A DNA stretch of 64,000 nucleotides, from contig NC_090034.1 in NCBI RefSeq assembly GCF_037176765.1, positions 24,559,375-24,623,374 of the forward strand, given 5' to 3'. How positions within the stretch are numbered: the stretch's first letter is position 1; each line of letters opens with the position of its first letter. The translations under genes and the position numbers were made by a program. Positions 40,801 through 53,000 of this stretch are shown one piece after another. The notes beneath the pieces were generated by a model. That model was not told the DNA's origin. It saw nothing but the letters and a program-made list of their open reading frames with translations, and made no database searches. The stretch is from Anolis sagrei. Lineage: Eukaryota > Chordata > Lepidosauria > Squamata > Anolidae.

Positions 40801-43800
40801 GATGGGAGGGATGTTCCAACACATGGACCTCTAAATGCTGTTAAGAGTGAAGCTCCCACAAACTTTGGCTACTGACTTTGATGGTTGGAGCTGCGGTCCA
40901 ACAATGTCCAGAAGGCCACAAATGGCCTGTCTCTGCTTGATGGAGACACAGGGGGTGTCTAGGAATGACATGAACATTTGCCTAAAAAGCATAAAGGCCT
41001 AATAAAGAGGCATACAGAAGTACATGCCCCTTTTCTAGAAGTAACTCCAAACCAGAGCCTGACTGCAAACCAGGTTAAAAACAATGCCCATTACATGATG
41101 ATAAGAGAAACAATGAACCACAATTAAAAGCACCGGGATTGTGGCGCAGCTGGCTGAGTGACAGCTGCATTAAGATCACTCTGACCAAAAGGTCATGAGT
41201 TCGAAGCCAGCCCGGGTTGGAGTGGGTTTCCAACCGTGTGTAGCCTGTTGTCAACCTTTGCAACCCGAAAGACAGTTGCATCTGTCAAATAGGAAAATAA
41301 GTGTGGGGAGGCTAAATTAACTGATTTATGAGGCCATAAAGAAGACTCCAGCAAAGCATTCCAGGGGAAGCATGTGGGGAATGTGGAAGTGCTTCATCAG
41401 CGTCACAGATGGACGATGAAAGCGACAGCTCCCCTGGCGGCCAGTTAAATAGCCTCTGTATATGTCTGTATATGTTTGTATGTCAAAAATTGGCATTGAA
41501 TGTTTGCCATATATGTGTACACTGTAATCCGCCCTGAGTCTCCTGCGGGGTGAGAAGGGCGGAATATAAAAGCTGTAAATAAATAATAATAAATAAATAA
41601 ATTGAGTTCATTCCAGTGTGTCAGATGGGTATGTGAAGGTAAACCCAATTGTGGGGAATTGCTCTTCCATGCCATTCCGAGAATTACAATTTGCTACATT
41701 CAGACAGAACTGCGAACTGTTGTTTGTTGCAAACTGTCATCAGAAGCTGCTCTTCTCTACATGTGAAGAGAGGTGGAAGTTCAAAAGTCAGATAGCCATT
41801 CCTGCTTGAACTTTAGCATCAAAAAAGTAAAGGTTTCCCCTGACATTAAGTCTAGTCGTGTTTGACTCTGCAGGGTGGTGCTAATCTCCATTTCGAAGTT
41901 GAAGAGCTGGGGTAGTCCGTAGACATCTCCAAGGTCATGACTGCATGGAGGTCCATTACCTTTCCACAGAAGTGGTACCTACTGATCTACTCACATCTGC
42001 ATGTTTTCAAACCGCTCACCCCACTCCCCGGATTTGAGCCGCCAACCTTTCAGTCAGCAAGTTCAGCAGCTCAGCAGTTTAACCTGCTGCACCACCAGGG
42101 GAATGTCAAAGTGACCCATTATTCACAGAACGTGCTGTTCATGTGATGTCTGGATTACTTGAATACCACATAAATATCCCAAAAATATGCTAACATTTTT
42201 TCTTAGCATAGCACTGATTCTTCTCAGTTCTGTACAATACAATCTGATAAACAAAGGCTTGCATATTCTCATCCATGGAGGGATTTCTAATTTTGGCAGT
42301 GTTTAAAATGATCCTTTACTTTTCAGATCCAATCCAAATACCAAGGGTTTCACTTTATTTAAGTAAAAAGATATTCAATCCACAATGTCTCATGCACGTA
42401 ACATTACTTTTCAGGATTTGAGCTCCCCTTGTAATCTATATCTGTATTTGCAGAAGGAAGAAAAACCATCATGACACTTGAAAGATAATTGGTAATCAGT
42501 CTTTGCTTTCAGAGCTCAGGAAACTTATCCCATTTGTCATGTACCACATATTTAACTAAAATAAGATTATCAATAATTCAATATTTGCTTGAAGCTCTCA
42601 AGCAGAGATCTGAGAATTTCACTACAAATGCAGGGATGAAAACATAGAGCCATACCAGTACAGATGAGGAGACGTAGCCCAAAGCCAAGGTGGCCAAGTT
42701 TACCCTGAGGAAAAACACAAACACATAGTCTTAGGTGAGGTGGAATATTAACATTTTTTTTCTTTTGCTAAATGCAACATCTTGGTTCCAAGGTTTTCTT
42801 TTCAAAATTTTCCAAACACTTTTTTAGGAAAGTTAGCTTTTGTAAGTTTACTTTCAAAGTACCTGCAACAGAAACAAAAATTCCAGAATGAAAAAGAATG
42901 TCTATGTTGATTCAGTTAACCTCTTACATTTTAAGAAGTAAGACCAACTATAGCTTGCCCTAAAATAGATACACTAAAGTCAATGGGAGAAGTTAATCAC
43001 TAATAGCACAAATTCCATTCATTTAAATGTGATTATTGTAAGGGATGGTGTATCTAGAGACAGAGTGTCTTTCAAAGTTAATGGCTAGGCTATGTTAGAG
43101 ATTCGGGAAGCTACGATCCAAAATTTTCAAGTTCTAACTCCTATCTACTAGTCATGTGCATTCGGGCCAAAAGGCATATCATTTTGGGATCTGTTTCTGT
43201 CACGTTTGCAATGGTGGTGGGATTGAGAGCAGGGCCTCTCCAGCTGATTGGAAAGTTACCCAAAAGGGGAGGGGTGTCTTCCATTTCATTCAACAGAGAT
43301 TTGGTCCATAGGCTACAATGGGAAACTTTAAAGGCTCAATCTTCAGCTATTTTAAGGCCTATCTGCATGACACCTACCTCAGTTGTAGACCCCATTTACA
43401 GCAGCAGGCCTGCCAAGTTTCAAAACAATTCACCAATCTACTGATTTTTTAAAGAATTATTTTAAGTTTTAAACATAACATTTTTAAAAATAAGACAAAC
43501 CACAAGAGAAGGTTCTGGGAATTGTAGTTGTCAGTTGTGTCCATTCGCAGCCAATGAGAGCATGGACACCACCAGGCTTTTTATTGGCTGAGAAATACTG
43601 AGAGAGAGGGACTTCAATTCCCATGCTCCGAGAGGAACTTTCAATGGCCATCCTATGCTAGTGCCACTGGGAAAGCAAGTTCTAATGGCTCTCTCTGGAG
43701 GAGAAGGTAACCTTCCAAGATAAAATGGAGGAGGCTCCTTCTGCCAGGGAGAGAAAAAGACACCACAGATCTCCCTGCCTCAGGTATTATGTGGACTTTA

Positions 43801-46800
43801 CTATTTCCAAGAATGTTGTCTCTCCGAATTCGTTTCACTGGTCTTTTGTCTCTCTCTCTCTCTCTCTCTTCCCCTTTCTGTTTTTGGAAATTACACAAAA
43901 AATGGTCCTCTGAAAACTACAAATCTTTTTGTTAACAGTGATTTGGGTCCAACTCTACTATCCATATTATTTATTTTCTTACTGTCAAAGCAGAAAGTGG
44001 AGCCTGACTGAATGCCGTTCAGATCTTTTAAGTGGATCTGTGGACCATGTGGGAAATTATTTCTTTCATGCAAACACGTTAGTTTCTCACATACTCACAG
44101 ATTGTATGAGTGGTTCCAAGCAACACCATATACATTTATACAATGTAGTAGTTACAGACTGGTAGACTGGGATTTGGGAGATGTAGTTCCCAATGGATTA
44201 ATCTTGGGCAAGTTACTCTCTTTCAGCCGAGCCTACCTCACTGGGCTGCTCTGAGGATGTGAGCCAGAAAACAGAGCACATCGCTTTGCACACTTCCTAA
44301 TCTTTTTATTGCATTGGAAAATATTTAATAAAAAACATGAAATTTGGGAAGGGGCAAGATTTCTTAATAAATATATTAAGTTTTGGTGTTATGACTGAGG
44401 GAAGAAGCTGAATTCACCTCACCCCACATGATTCATATACCTAACTCTGCATATCAATGTTCCTGGGTTCAATCTATGCCATTTCCAGGTAGAGTTATAT
44501 TGTGGACACCCCAGAAAGGGCTACATGAGCCCATGAGCTTTAGCTTGGCAAATGCCATTACTGAGGGATGGCATTATAGGAAGAAGAATACCCACCAGCG
44601 TGCCACAACAGCAATGCATTTCCTTTTCAATGCCTTCAATTGACCATTTCTCTTTATACAGCTCCCACCAGAAGCACACATGATCATTACCACATTACAT
44701 GAAAATTAAGAACTAGAGTGTACCCTTCTACATGTAGCCACATACTATACTGCTCACAGAGTTCTTTCAATCGGCCCAGCTTGTCAGTATGGCCTGCTCC
44801 TGGCGTACCTGTATTGAAAGAAAACCACCAACTTATGTATTGCTAAGTAAATGTTGTTCATTAGAGGTGGCACAATGACCTATCTCCTTGCTGTCTTTCT
44901 CTCATCTCCAATGTAACTTGCTATATTATTTCTCTTGTCTCCAATGAATCTTGCCATATCTATAAGCCGCTCTGAATCCCCTTCGGGGTGAGAAGAACAG
45001 GGATGAAATATAGTAAATAAATATTACTCGTACCAAAAAAAAAAAACTTGGGCCAGATTCTGATCAGCCAAGAGCTCCTCATGCAGTCTTATTGATTTCG
45101 GCACTGACAATCCCGATCCTAATAGAGGCCTTCATCGTTTAGCTATGCCTCCCTAGGTATGCCTTCAAGTTGGATGAGAATGGGTTGCTATGACCTTCCA
45201 AGGCTGTATGGCCATGTTCCAGAAGCATTCTCTCCTGATGTTTCACCCACATCTATGGTGGGCATCCTCAGAGGTTGTGAGGTCTGTTGGAAACTAGGCA
45301 AGTGGGGTTTGTATATTTGGGGAATGTCGAGGGTGGGAGAAAAAACTCTTTGTCTGTTGGAAGCAAGTGTGAATGTTGCAACTGGCCAGCTTGATAAGCA
45401 CTGAATAGCTTATCAGCTTCAAAGTCTCGGTGCTTCCTGCCTGGGGGAATCCTTTGTTAGGAGGTGCTAGCTGGCCCTGATTGTTTCTTGTCTGGAATTC
45501 CCCTGTTTTCTGAGTGTTGTTCTTTACTGTTCTGATTTCAGAGTTTTTTTAAAAAATACTGGTAGCCAGATAAACCCCACCTGCCCAATTTCCAACAGAC
45601 CTCACAACCTCTGAGGATGCCCGCCATAGATGTGAGTGAAATGTCAGGAGAGAATGCTTCTGGAAAATGGCCATATAGCCCAGAAAACTCACAGTAACCC
45701 AGTAATTCCAGCCATGAAAGCCTTTGACAACAAATGGATGAGAATGTTTTGGCTTCAGATAGAATTCCAGATTTCATTTAAAAGAAGGGAACTTTTACAC
45801 TCAGGGCTGATTAATTTTTTATACTACAGAAGAGCATTCTTCAATGTAAACCTCTACCTAAATTAATAACATCCTCAAATTGGGTTTATCAGCTTAGTAA
45901 GAATGAGGTTTGATAATGACAAAACATTAGAATGTTGCAATCTGCTAATTCCCATTCATTCACAATAATAATCTGAAGGATTCTTGGGCACAGAGAGGTA
46001 GAAATAGCTACATACCAGCATTGGCCACTAGTAATATTGGCAGCTTTCCGGATTCAATGTCATCCTTAATCAGTCTATCCAATAAGGCAACATCCTGTTA
46101 TCAAACAGAGGGGAAATTATTTTTATATCCAAAAGTATAAGACATGGTGCTTCTTTGGCTTTTTAAAGAAAAAAATCAAACTTACCATTTGATGCTGAGA
46201 ACCAAACATAGTGTTACAAGGCACATGACACATGCACGAGAGGGGTAAGCCAAGCTGAGGAGAAAAGAGAGGCACAAATGTTAATTCTAGCTTGATTTGT
46301 TAATTTCAGGAATGCATTTTACATTTCTTCATTGAAATATACACACAGGGGTTTATACTGAGTGGTGAGCAGCCTGTCAACTACAGTGTTCTCTTTTAGC
46401 CCAGATTTTGTGGACGCTTCCAAATTAAACTGAGTTTAGTAGCTAGTAGTTTTTCCTGTTTCCAGCACTAAGACTTATGGCAATGTCTTCTCTTTCACAT
46501 GAGCAAGGTCTTACATTTTAAACAAAGTGGCTTTTTAAAAAGGCAGCAACAATATTCAGATTGATAAAATGCCAAAGCACACAGAAGAGTGGAGTAGAGG
46601 TGTGATGATAGCCATACTGGATTCAAAGCAGAATGTGCATTTCAATAGACCAGGGATCCCCAAACAAAGGCCTGTGGGCTGGATGTAGCCCTCCAAGGCC
46701 ATTTAACCAGTACCTGCCCTAAACTTTATACTTAGGGTTGTCCTAGCCATCTTGGATAGTAGTATTTCCAAGCTTTGAAGATAAAAACCAACAAATTCCA

Positions 46801-47061
46801 TTTTACCTGATTGCAAAGAGACTGGCCTAAGCCGGACCTGGCTGCAGAACTAATGTATATCACTGGTTGTTTGGTATATAGTACATTAAAGCCTTCGGTA
46901 GCATAGTCTTCATAGCGTGAATGAATAACAAGTCTGCAGATTTTTAGAATGCCGTCACGGTCATCTTCATGGTAATATGCTGAGCCATTTTCAAATCTGT
47001 AATATAAAATAATTAAATATGAACTTTCTGAGAAGATACCAGCTTGCCCATTTTGAATCAC

Positions 47062-47093
<32 letters not shown>

Positions 47094-50000
47094 CTTTTAT
47101 CCCTTTTCTCCCATGGTTATGTTGTTATGTACTCTTAAACTGTGAGAGTGATGTGAAGTCACTCCCTGTTTAAAAAAAAAGAAACACTCCTGTTTTAAAG
47201 CAAAACTGAACACATCCTCTGCAGAGAACATTGCCTTGTTAAGCTTGTTTAAAAAATGAAGTTGCCTAATGTATAACATACAGGGGTGGGGAAAATGTAC
47301 TATGTATAAAAGTGTATTTTGGCATCCATTATTTACATTCCTTGTAATGTCCCTGGTGGAACAGCAGGTTAAATCGCTGAGCTGCTGAACTTGCTGACCA
47401 AAAGGTTGGTGGTTTGAATCTGGGTTAACCCCTGCTGTTAGCTCCAGCTTCTGCCAGTCTAGCAGTACGAAAACATGCAAATCTGAGTAGATCAATAGGT
47501 ACCATTCTGGCGGGAAGGTAACGGCGCTCCATGCAGTCATGCTGGCAAGTGACCCTGGAGGTGGCTGCAGACAATGCCGGTTCTTCAGCTTCCCCCAGAG
47601 TCAGACACAACTAGACTTAATGTCAAGAGAAACCTTTACCTTAATGCCACTTTTAGGACAAATATAGTACACCCCCTAATGCATCTTAAGTGCTTTAATT
47701 CTATAGGTTGGTTTTTGGATAGCATACAAACAGATATGCACACACTACAGTAATTAACAAACCTATTGCTCTTGATATATCTATCTTGAATCCAGGACAA
47801 ACATGGCAGAAGTCCCACTGGTTTGCATTTTGATTACATGCACATCTGCATGCACACATGCACGTATGATCGTTTAAAATCATTTGCAAGTTTCTTTGAG
47901 ATGCACTTATTGAGAAATGGAGGAGGGGAAAGAAGAGCAGAAGACATTTAAACTGTCAGATACCTGAAGAGCCTACAAAGCCACAAAGTTGTATCGGAAA
48001 GGATCCTAGTTGTAAGTTTTCTCAGCCTCTCTCTGTCCAGCACTGAAATGTAAGCCGCCAGGCTGTGTCCTAAAAGAGCCATGTGACCCTTTTCGCCAAC
48101 ATTCTGAAGCCTACAAGCCAGAAACCCATGAGAAATTATGATCAACAAAACCATCATCAATACATTAAAATCATCACCAATAATCTATACAGGCATCAAT
48201 TATTCTCATTTAATAAGTACCGGTAAGACTGTCGTGATTCTTCGTCCTCATCTCCATGCATAAGGTTTTGAACCAACTGCAGAATGCTTACCATGTCTTG
48301 CCCACTGGAGAAAGAAGGAAATAAAAATAAGATTCTTGGAATGATTGCAAAATAAGGTCAATTGAATATAACAGAAAATGAGCTTCCAACAGTTTATAGT
48401 AAGTGGCTTTGGATAACCACATCCACAATGCAGCACATTATAAACATAGCATCTTAAACTCTGAACCAATAATGTGCATTATGGTACTGTAACACAGCAG
48501 AATGATACTCTGGGGACCCTGAAAACACCATGGATACTTCTTTTCTCATCCTCTGGTTCGTTAGAAACACAAACACACCCACAGTGATGTATTTGCTTTG
48601 AGCTCTTATTGGCAGGAACAAGAGGAACATATAAAATTACTGGTTTGTACCATGTGTCAGAATAACATGGAACAAGAGGTAGTCTATTTTGCTAATGTCT
48701 GGGTGGAAAAGTATCAGCCACCAATCTATCAAGCTCAGTTTTGACACCTCTAATCAAATCTTGGCCACATCAAAAGCATAATACATGTAGCTGCCTTATC
48801 AGACCAATATTTCATGTGGCCCAGGACTTGTCACAATACATTTCATATGATCACGATATGTAAGAGATGAAGTGAGCTTCGGGCCTGCACCTTTGTCTTG
48901 TGCAGCAAAGAGGACTTTCCAGTCTTCAGAATTACTCAAACTAGTCTCTCATATTGCATTGAGTGACAAACTGCAATAAATACTAACCATACTCTATTTC
49001 AAACAAGCCAACTGTAAACCATGAATTATGAAGCTTGTTGAAACTAGCTATAATTAGTTTTAAGCCTTTTGTTTAGCATGAAAACTAAAAGTCGTCTCAC
49101 TCTTCCAAATAGTTATGCTGAAAGTAGAAGGAAAATAGCAATAAGAATTGTTGTGGTTTTGCACATTTTGCACTTGAGCATAACTCATGCCAGAAAAATG
49201 CCCATTGTCTAATTGATAACAAGTCAAAGATTTTAGATAGGATTGCTTTCATAGTCCTAATGGTTGAGATCCAGAAACATGAGGAACCAAATCTGGAAAC
49301 ATCTGAACGCAAAACATTGCTCTAGCAACTGAATCAGTCTCGTCATAGATCAACATAATACCTAACTTCCAAAAACTAAAAAAAGTGATCTACATATAGA
49401 AAAAAGAAAAGAAAAAAACAGGGATCCATGACTCTATCACCTACCTGCCTTGAAGTGGACCAGGAATATCTTTTCTTGTATACTTTTTTTCATTTTCTTC
49501 CTCCACTTTCCTAATTTAAGCATACAACCATGTGAGTAAATTTACAGGTTGTGGATGCAAACAACATTTTCACTGTATCTTGATTTAGAAAGAAAAATAT
49601 CTGTATGTAAGCAGCCAAATGACATTTGAAATATTGACTATGATCTCGTTTCATGATTCATTAAGAGATTTCCAAAATACTTAGCATTGTAACTTAGTAA
49701 TGCAAACATTACAATTTTCAAATACGCTTTCTAAAACCTTTCAGTCAGTGGGATTTTGATATGTCATTTATGTAAATTCTTTTGATGCAATGAGTCACTT
49801 TAGTGGAAACTAACAATTGGGTTAGGTCAAAATTTGCTATAAAAGCCAAAGTCCAGGCCTACAAAGTTTATAGAACTGGAAATGCAACCCTGACAGTAAA
49901 CACACGTCTTAAACATATGGTTGGAAATATTTAACTAAAATTTGAATGATCCCACAAGTGTTTCATTTGCTTCTACTTTATTTGTTAGCATCTTTAAATA

Positions 50001-53000
50001 TTGTATATAATGCCAACTACGCCTTCACATGCAGCGTCAAAACTATGCTTTACTCACAGCTACAGCATCTGCAAGGAAACCTGCAAACTATCCCTGTCTT
50101 CAGTAAAGGCTTAAGATAGAAAAGCTCTCTCTCTACTGCAACTTTGGAGTGAAGGCCTTTGTTCAACACATTGTCTGACTATGAATGCCAGTGACTAAGA
50201 ATTGGCACAGCCTCACCTGTACATCTCTGCCCTCAGGCTTTGTGTATTAGAGGTTTATTTATAGGTATTTTGTTTGGAATAGATTTCTCAGCCTACAGCA
50301 ACCACGCTGGCTAGACCAGAGACTCCAAGAGCATGGCTCCAACTGTGTCTTCTAAAATTAATGTCAGCTGGCACAATGAAGGATGGCAGAGTGAGGAAGA
50401 CTCCCTCATTTCATGTTGTCCCTTTACCTCCAACAACAGTTTGATACACAGATATTAAGTCAGAAAGGGGATCCAGAACTTTCCATTCCCATGACCCTTT
50501 ACTTGTCCTAATTTTCCTGAAATCACGCAGAAAGGCATTGCCCAGCTTAATTTCCCAGTTCCAAATCTAGGATTGCAGGGATAGACAAAATAGTCTTGTT
50601 TATAAAACACTAGCTAGCTACATAGTTTTTTAGTTCCTGGCATTTCACATACATAATGATTAAATGTCCATTACAAGTCAAGAAAGGGACAAGCCTATAA
50701 TTTTAATATAGCCAAATAATATAGATTTCCAGCTTTGCTAACATGAACGAAAACATTACAATCAGCAATATCCTTGCTACAGCCCTAACTGTCCATCAAT
50801 GCTTTTACCAATAAGTACCTTTGATTATCTTCAAGCAGCTTCATAGCCTCATTGAGATTCTTTCCCATTTCTGCTAAGGCAGAATCAACCATCTGGTTAA
50901 AAGAAGAAGAAAAAAATGCTCATGCTAGTCTCGTAAGCCACTAAACTTGTTACATACCCAAATGGCATACATTAAGTAGATAGCTCTTGCTTGGCTCTTG
51001 AGGGTTCCCAAGTTTTCTTTTATCAAACTTTGTTTTCCAAATATTTTCAGACTATTCTTGGTTTAATCTGTGGGTGCCTCTACCAGTTTTCTCAATATGA
51101 AGCACACCCCTCTTACTACAGGCATATAACGATAGAACTATAAACTCCTATTTCACAAAAGAGTTCCTTATTTGTTCAAAGTTTATTTAGAAATATATGC
51201 CTATCTATTTTATTATATTTGCTTCTGCTTCCTTGTTCTACAGAGCTGCTTAGTAAAAAATCAGTTATCAGATGTTTTCAACCAAAGCCACCAGGATGTT
51301 ACGATAACAACAGAAGACTTTGAAGTTGGGAACTTGATATGCCACAAAACAGATTTTCACTATAATGTAATGTATAATTATCAGCAACAGTAAGCCATTT
51401 CATTACATTACAGATCAGTGAGGTATTTATTTGAAAAGGTAAGAACACAGGAAGAAAATAAAATCATCTGGCTTAATGAATGACCTTACTATTAAAAAGT
51501 GTTTAAGGTGGGAAAAGTTTGATAAGCAAGACTAACATACAAGTACAAATGTTTTACAAATACACATATACAGTCAAGATAATCTAGATCTGGCACAGTC
51601 TGGCTTCAGGCTGGGACATGGTACCAAGACAACCTTGGTTGCCTTAGTGGATGATCTATGCCGGAAACTAGACAGGAGGAGTGTGTCCATGTTGGTTCTG
51701 CTGCACCTCTCAGCGGCCTTCGATACCGTAGATCACGGTATCCTTCTGGATCACCTTGTGGGAATGGGCCTTGGGAGTACTGTTTTACAGTGGCTCTAGT
51801 CCTTCCTAGAAGGCCATTCCAAGAAGTTGTTATTGGGGGACACCTTCTTGGCCCCACAACCATTGTCTTGTGGAGTTCCGCAGGGGTCAATACTGACTCC
51901 CATGTTGTTTAACATCTACATGAAGCCACTGGGAGAAATCATCCAAAGTTTTGGAGTTTGATGTCACCTGTACACAGATGATGTTCAACTCTATCACTCC
52001 TTTCCACCTGCTACTAATGAGGCTGTTCAGGTCCTGAACTGTGTTTGGCAGCTGTGACGGTCTGGATGAGGGCGAACAAACTGAAATTGAATCCAGACAA
52101 GACAGAAGTACTCTTGGTCAGTCGTAAGACTGAACAGGGCATAGGGTTACAGCCTATGTTGGATGGAGTTAGAGTTCTCCTGAAATGCAGGTTTGCAGCT
52201 TGGGTATTCTCCTGGACTCATCGCTGAGCCTGGAACCCCAGGTCTTGGCGGTGGCCAGGGGAGCATTCGCACAATTAAAACTTGTGTGCCAGTTGCACCC
52301 ATACCTTGCGAAGTCTGACTTAGCCATGGTAGTCCACGCTCTGGTTACATCCCGTATGGACTACTACAATGCGCTAGTCTACATGGAGTTGCCTTTGAAG
52401 ACTGTTCGGAAGCTTCAAATGGTCCAACGGGCATTTAGTGGCATTCAGGGAGCATACAACCCCTCTGCTATGCCAAGTTTACTACTGGCTGCTAGTTTGC
52501 TACCGGGCACAATTCAAAGTGCTGGCTTTAGTCTATAAAGCTCTAAATGCTTCCAACCCAGCTTACCTGTCCAAACGTATTTCTCCCTATGAACCATCTA
52601 AGAGTTTAAGATAGTTCAGTGGGGTCCTGCTCTCGGTCTCGCCTTCTTTGCAGGCGCGACTGGCGGGGACAAGAGACAGACCTTCTCAGTGGTGGTCCCT
52701 CGGTTGTGGAACGCCCTCCCCAGGGTTATTAGATTAGCCCCCACCCTCTTGACCTTCCAGGAAAAAGTGAAACTGTGACTATTTGAACAAGCCTTCAGAA
52801 TCTAATGATACATTCAAACATGGTATTAGACGAAAGTGAACATTGGAACGGCTCATACAACGATTTATGGACAATGAGACTAACAATGAAGGCATTGATT
52901 TTATATGTTTTATTGAATGCATTTTTAATTCTGTTAATTGTATATTGTTAGGCATCGAATTGCTGCCTGCTTGTAAGCCACCTTGAGTCACCTTCGGGTT

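Larger units (their letters stand above)
45183..45734. mobile_element. PLE fragment with inverted repeat copy, 12-bp target duplication
   Basis: Flanked by TGGATGAGAATG at 45171-45182 and 45735-45746. The left part (to about 45570) is the PLE 3' region and pseudo-LTR on the - strand; the right part (about 45571-45734) is a pseudo-LTR end on the + strand. So one insertion contains the repeat in both orientations. The coding region is absent. Confidence 0.85.

Noticed and set aside
41131-41215. A box A / box B pair looked like a tRNA gene.
   Set aside because: No cloverleaf with acceptor stem was found, and the unit continues into a SINE body and tail.
46732-47061. 109-codon - strand frame taken as a separate gene.
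   Set aside because: It contains PDXDC1 exon 6 (46807-46996) with flanking intron.
51172-51393. 73-codon + strand frame in PDXDC1 intron 1.
   Set aside because: A/T-rich, no homology, no splice or promoter support.
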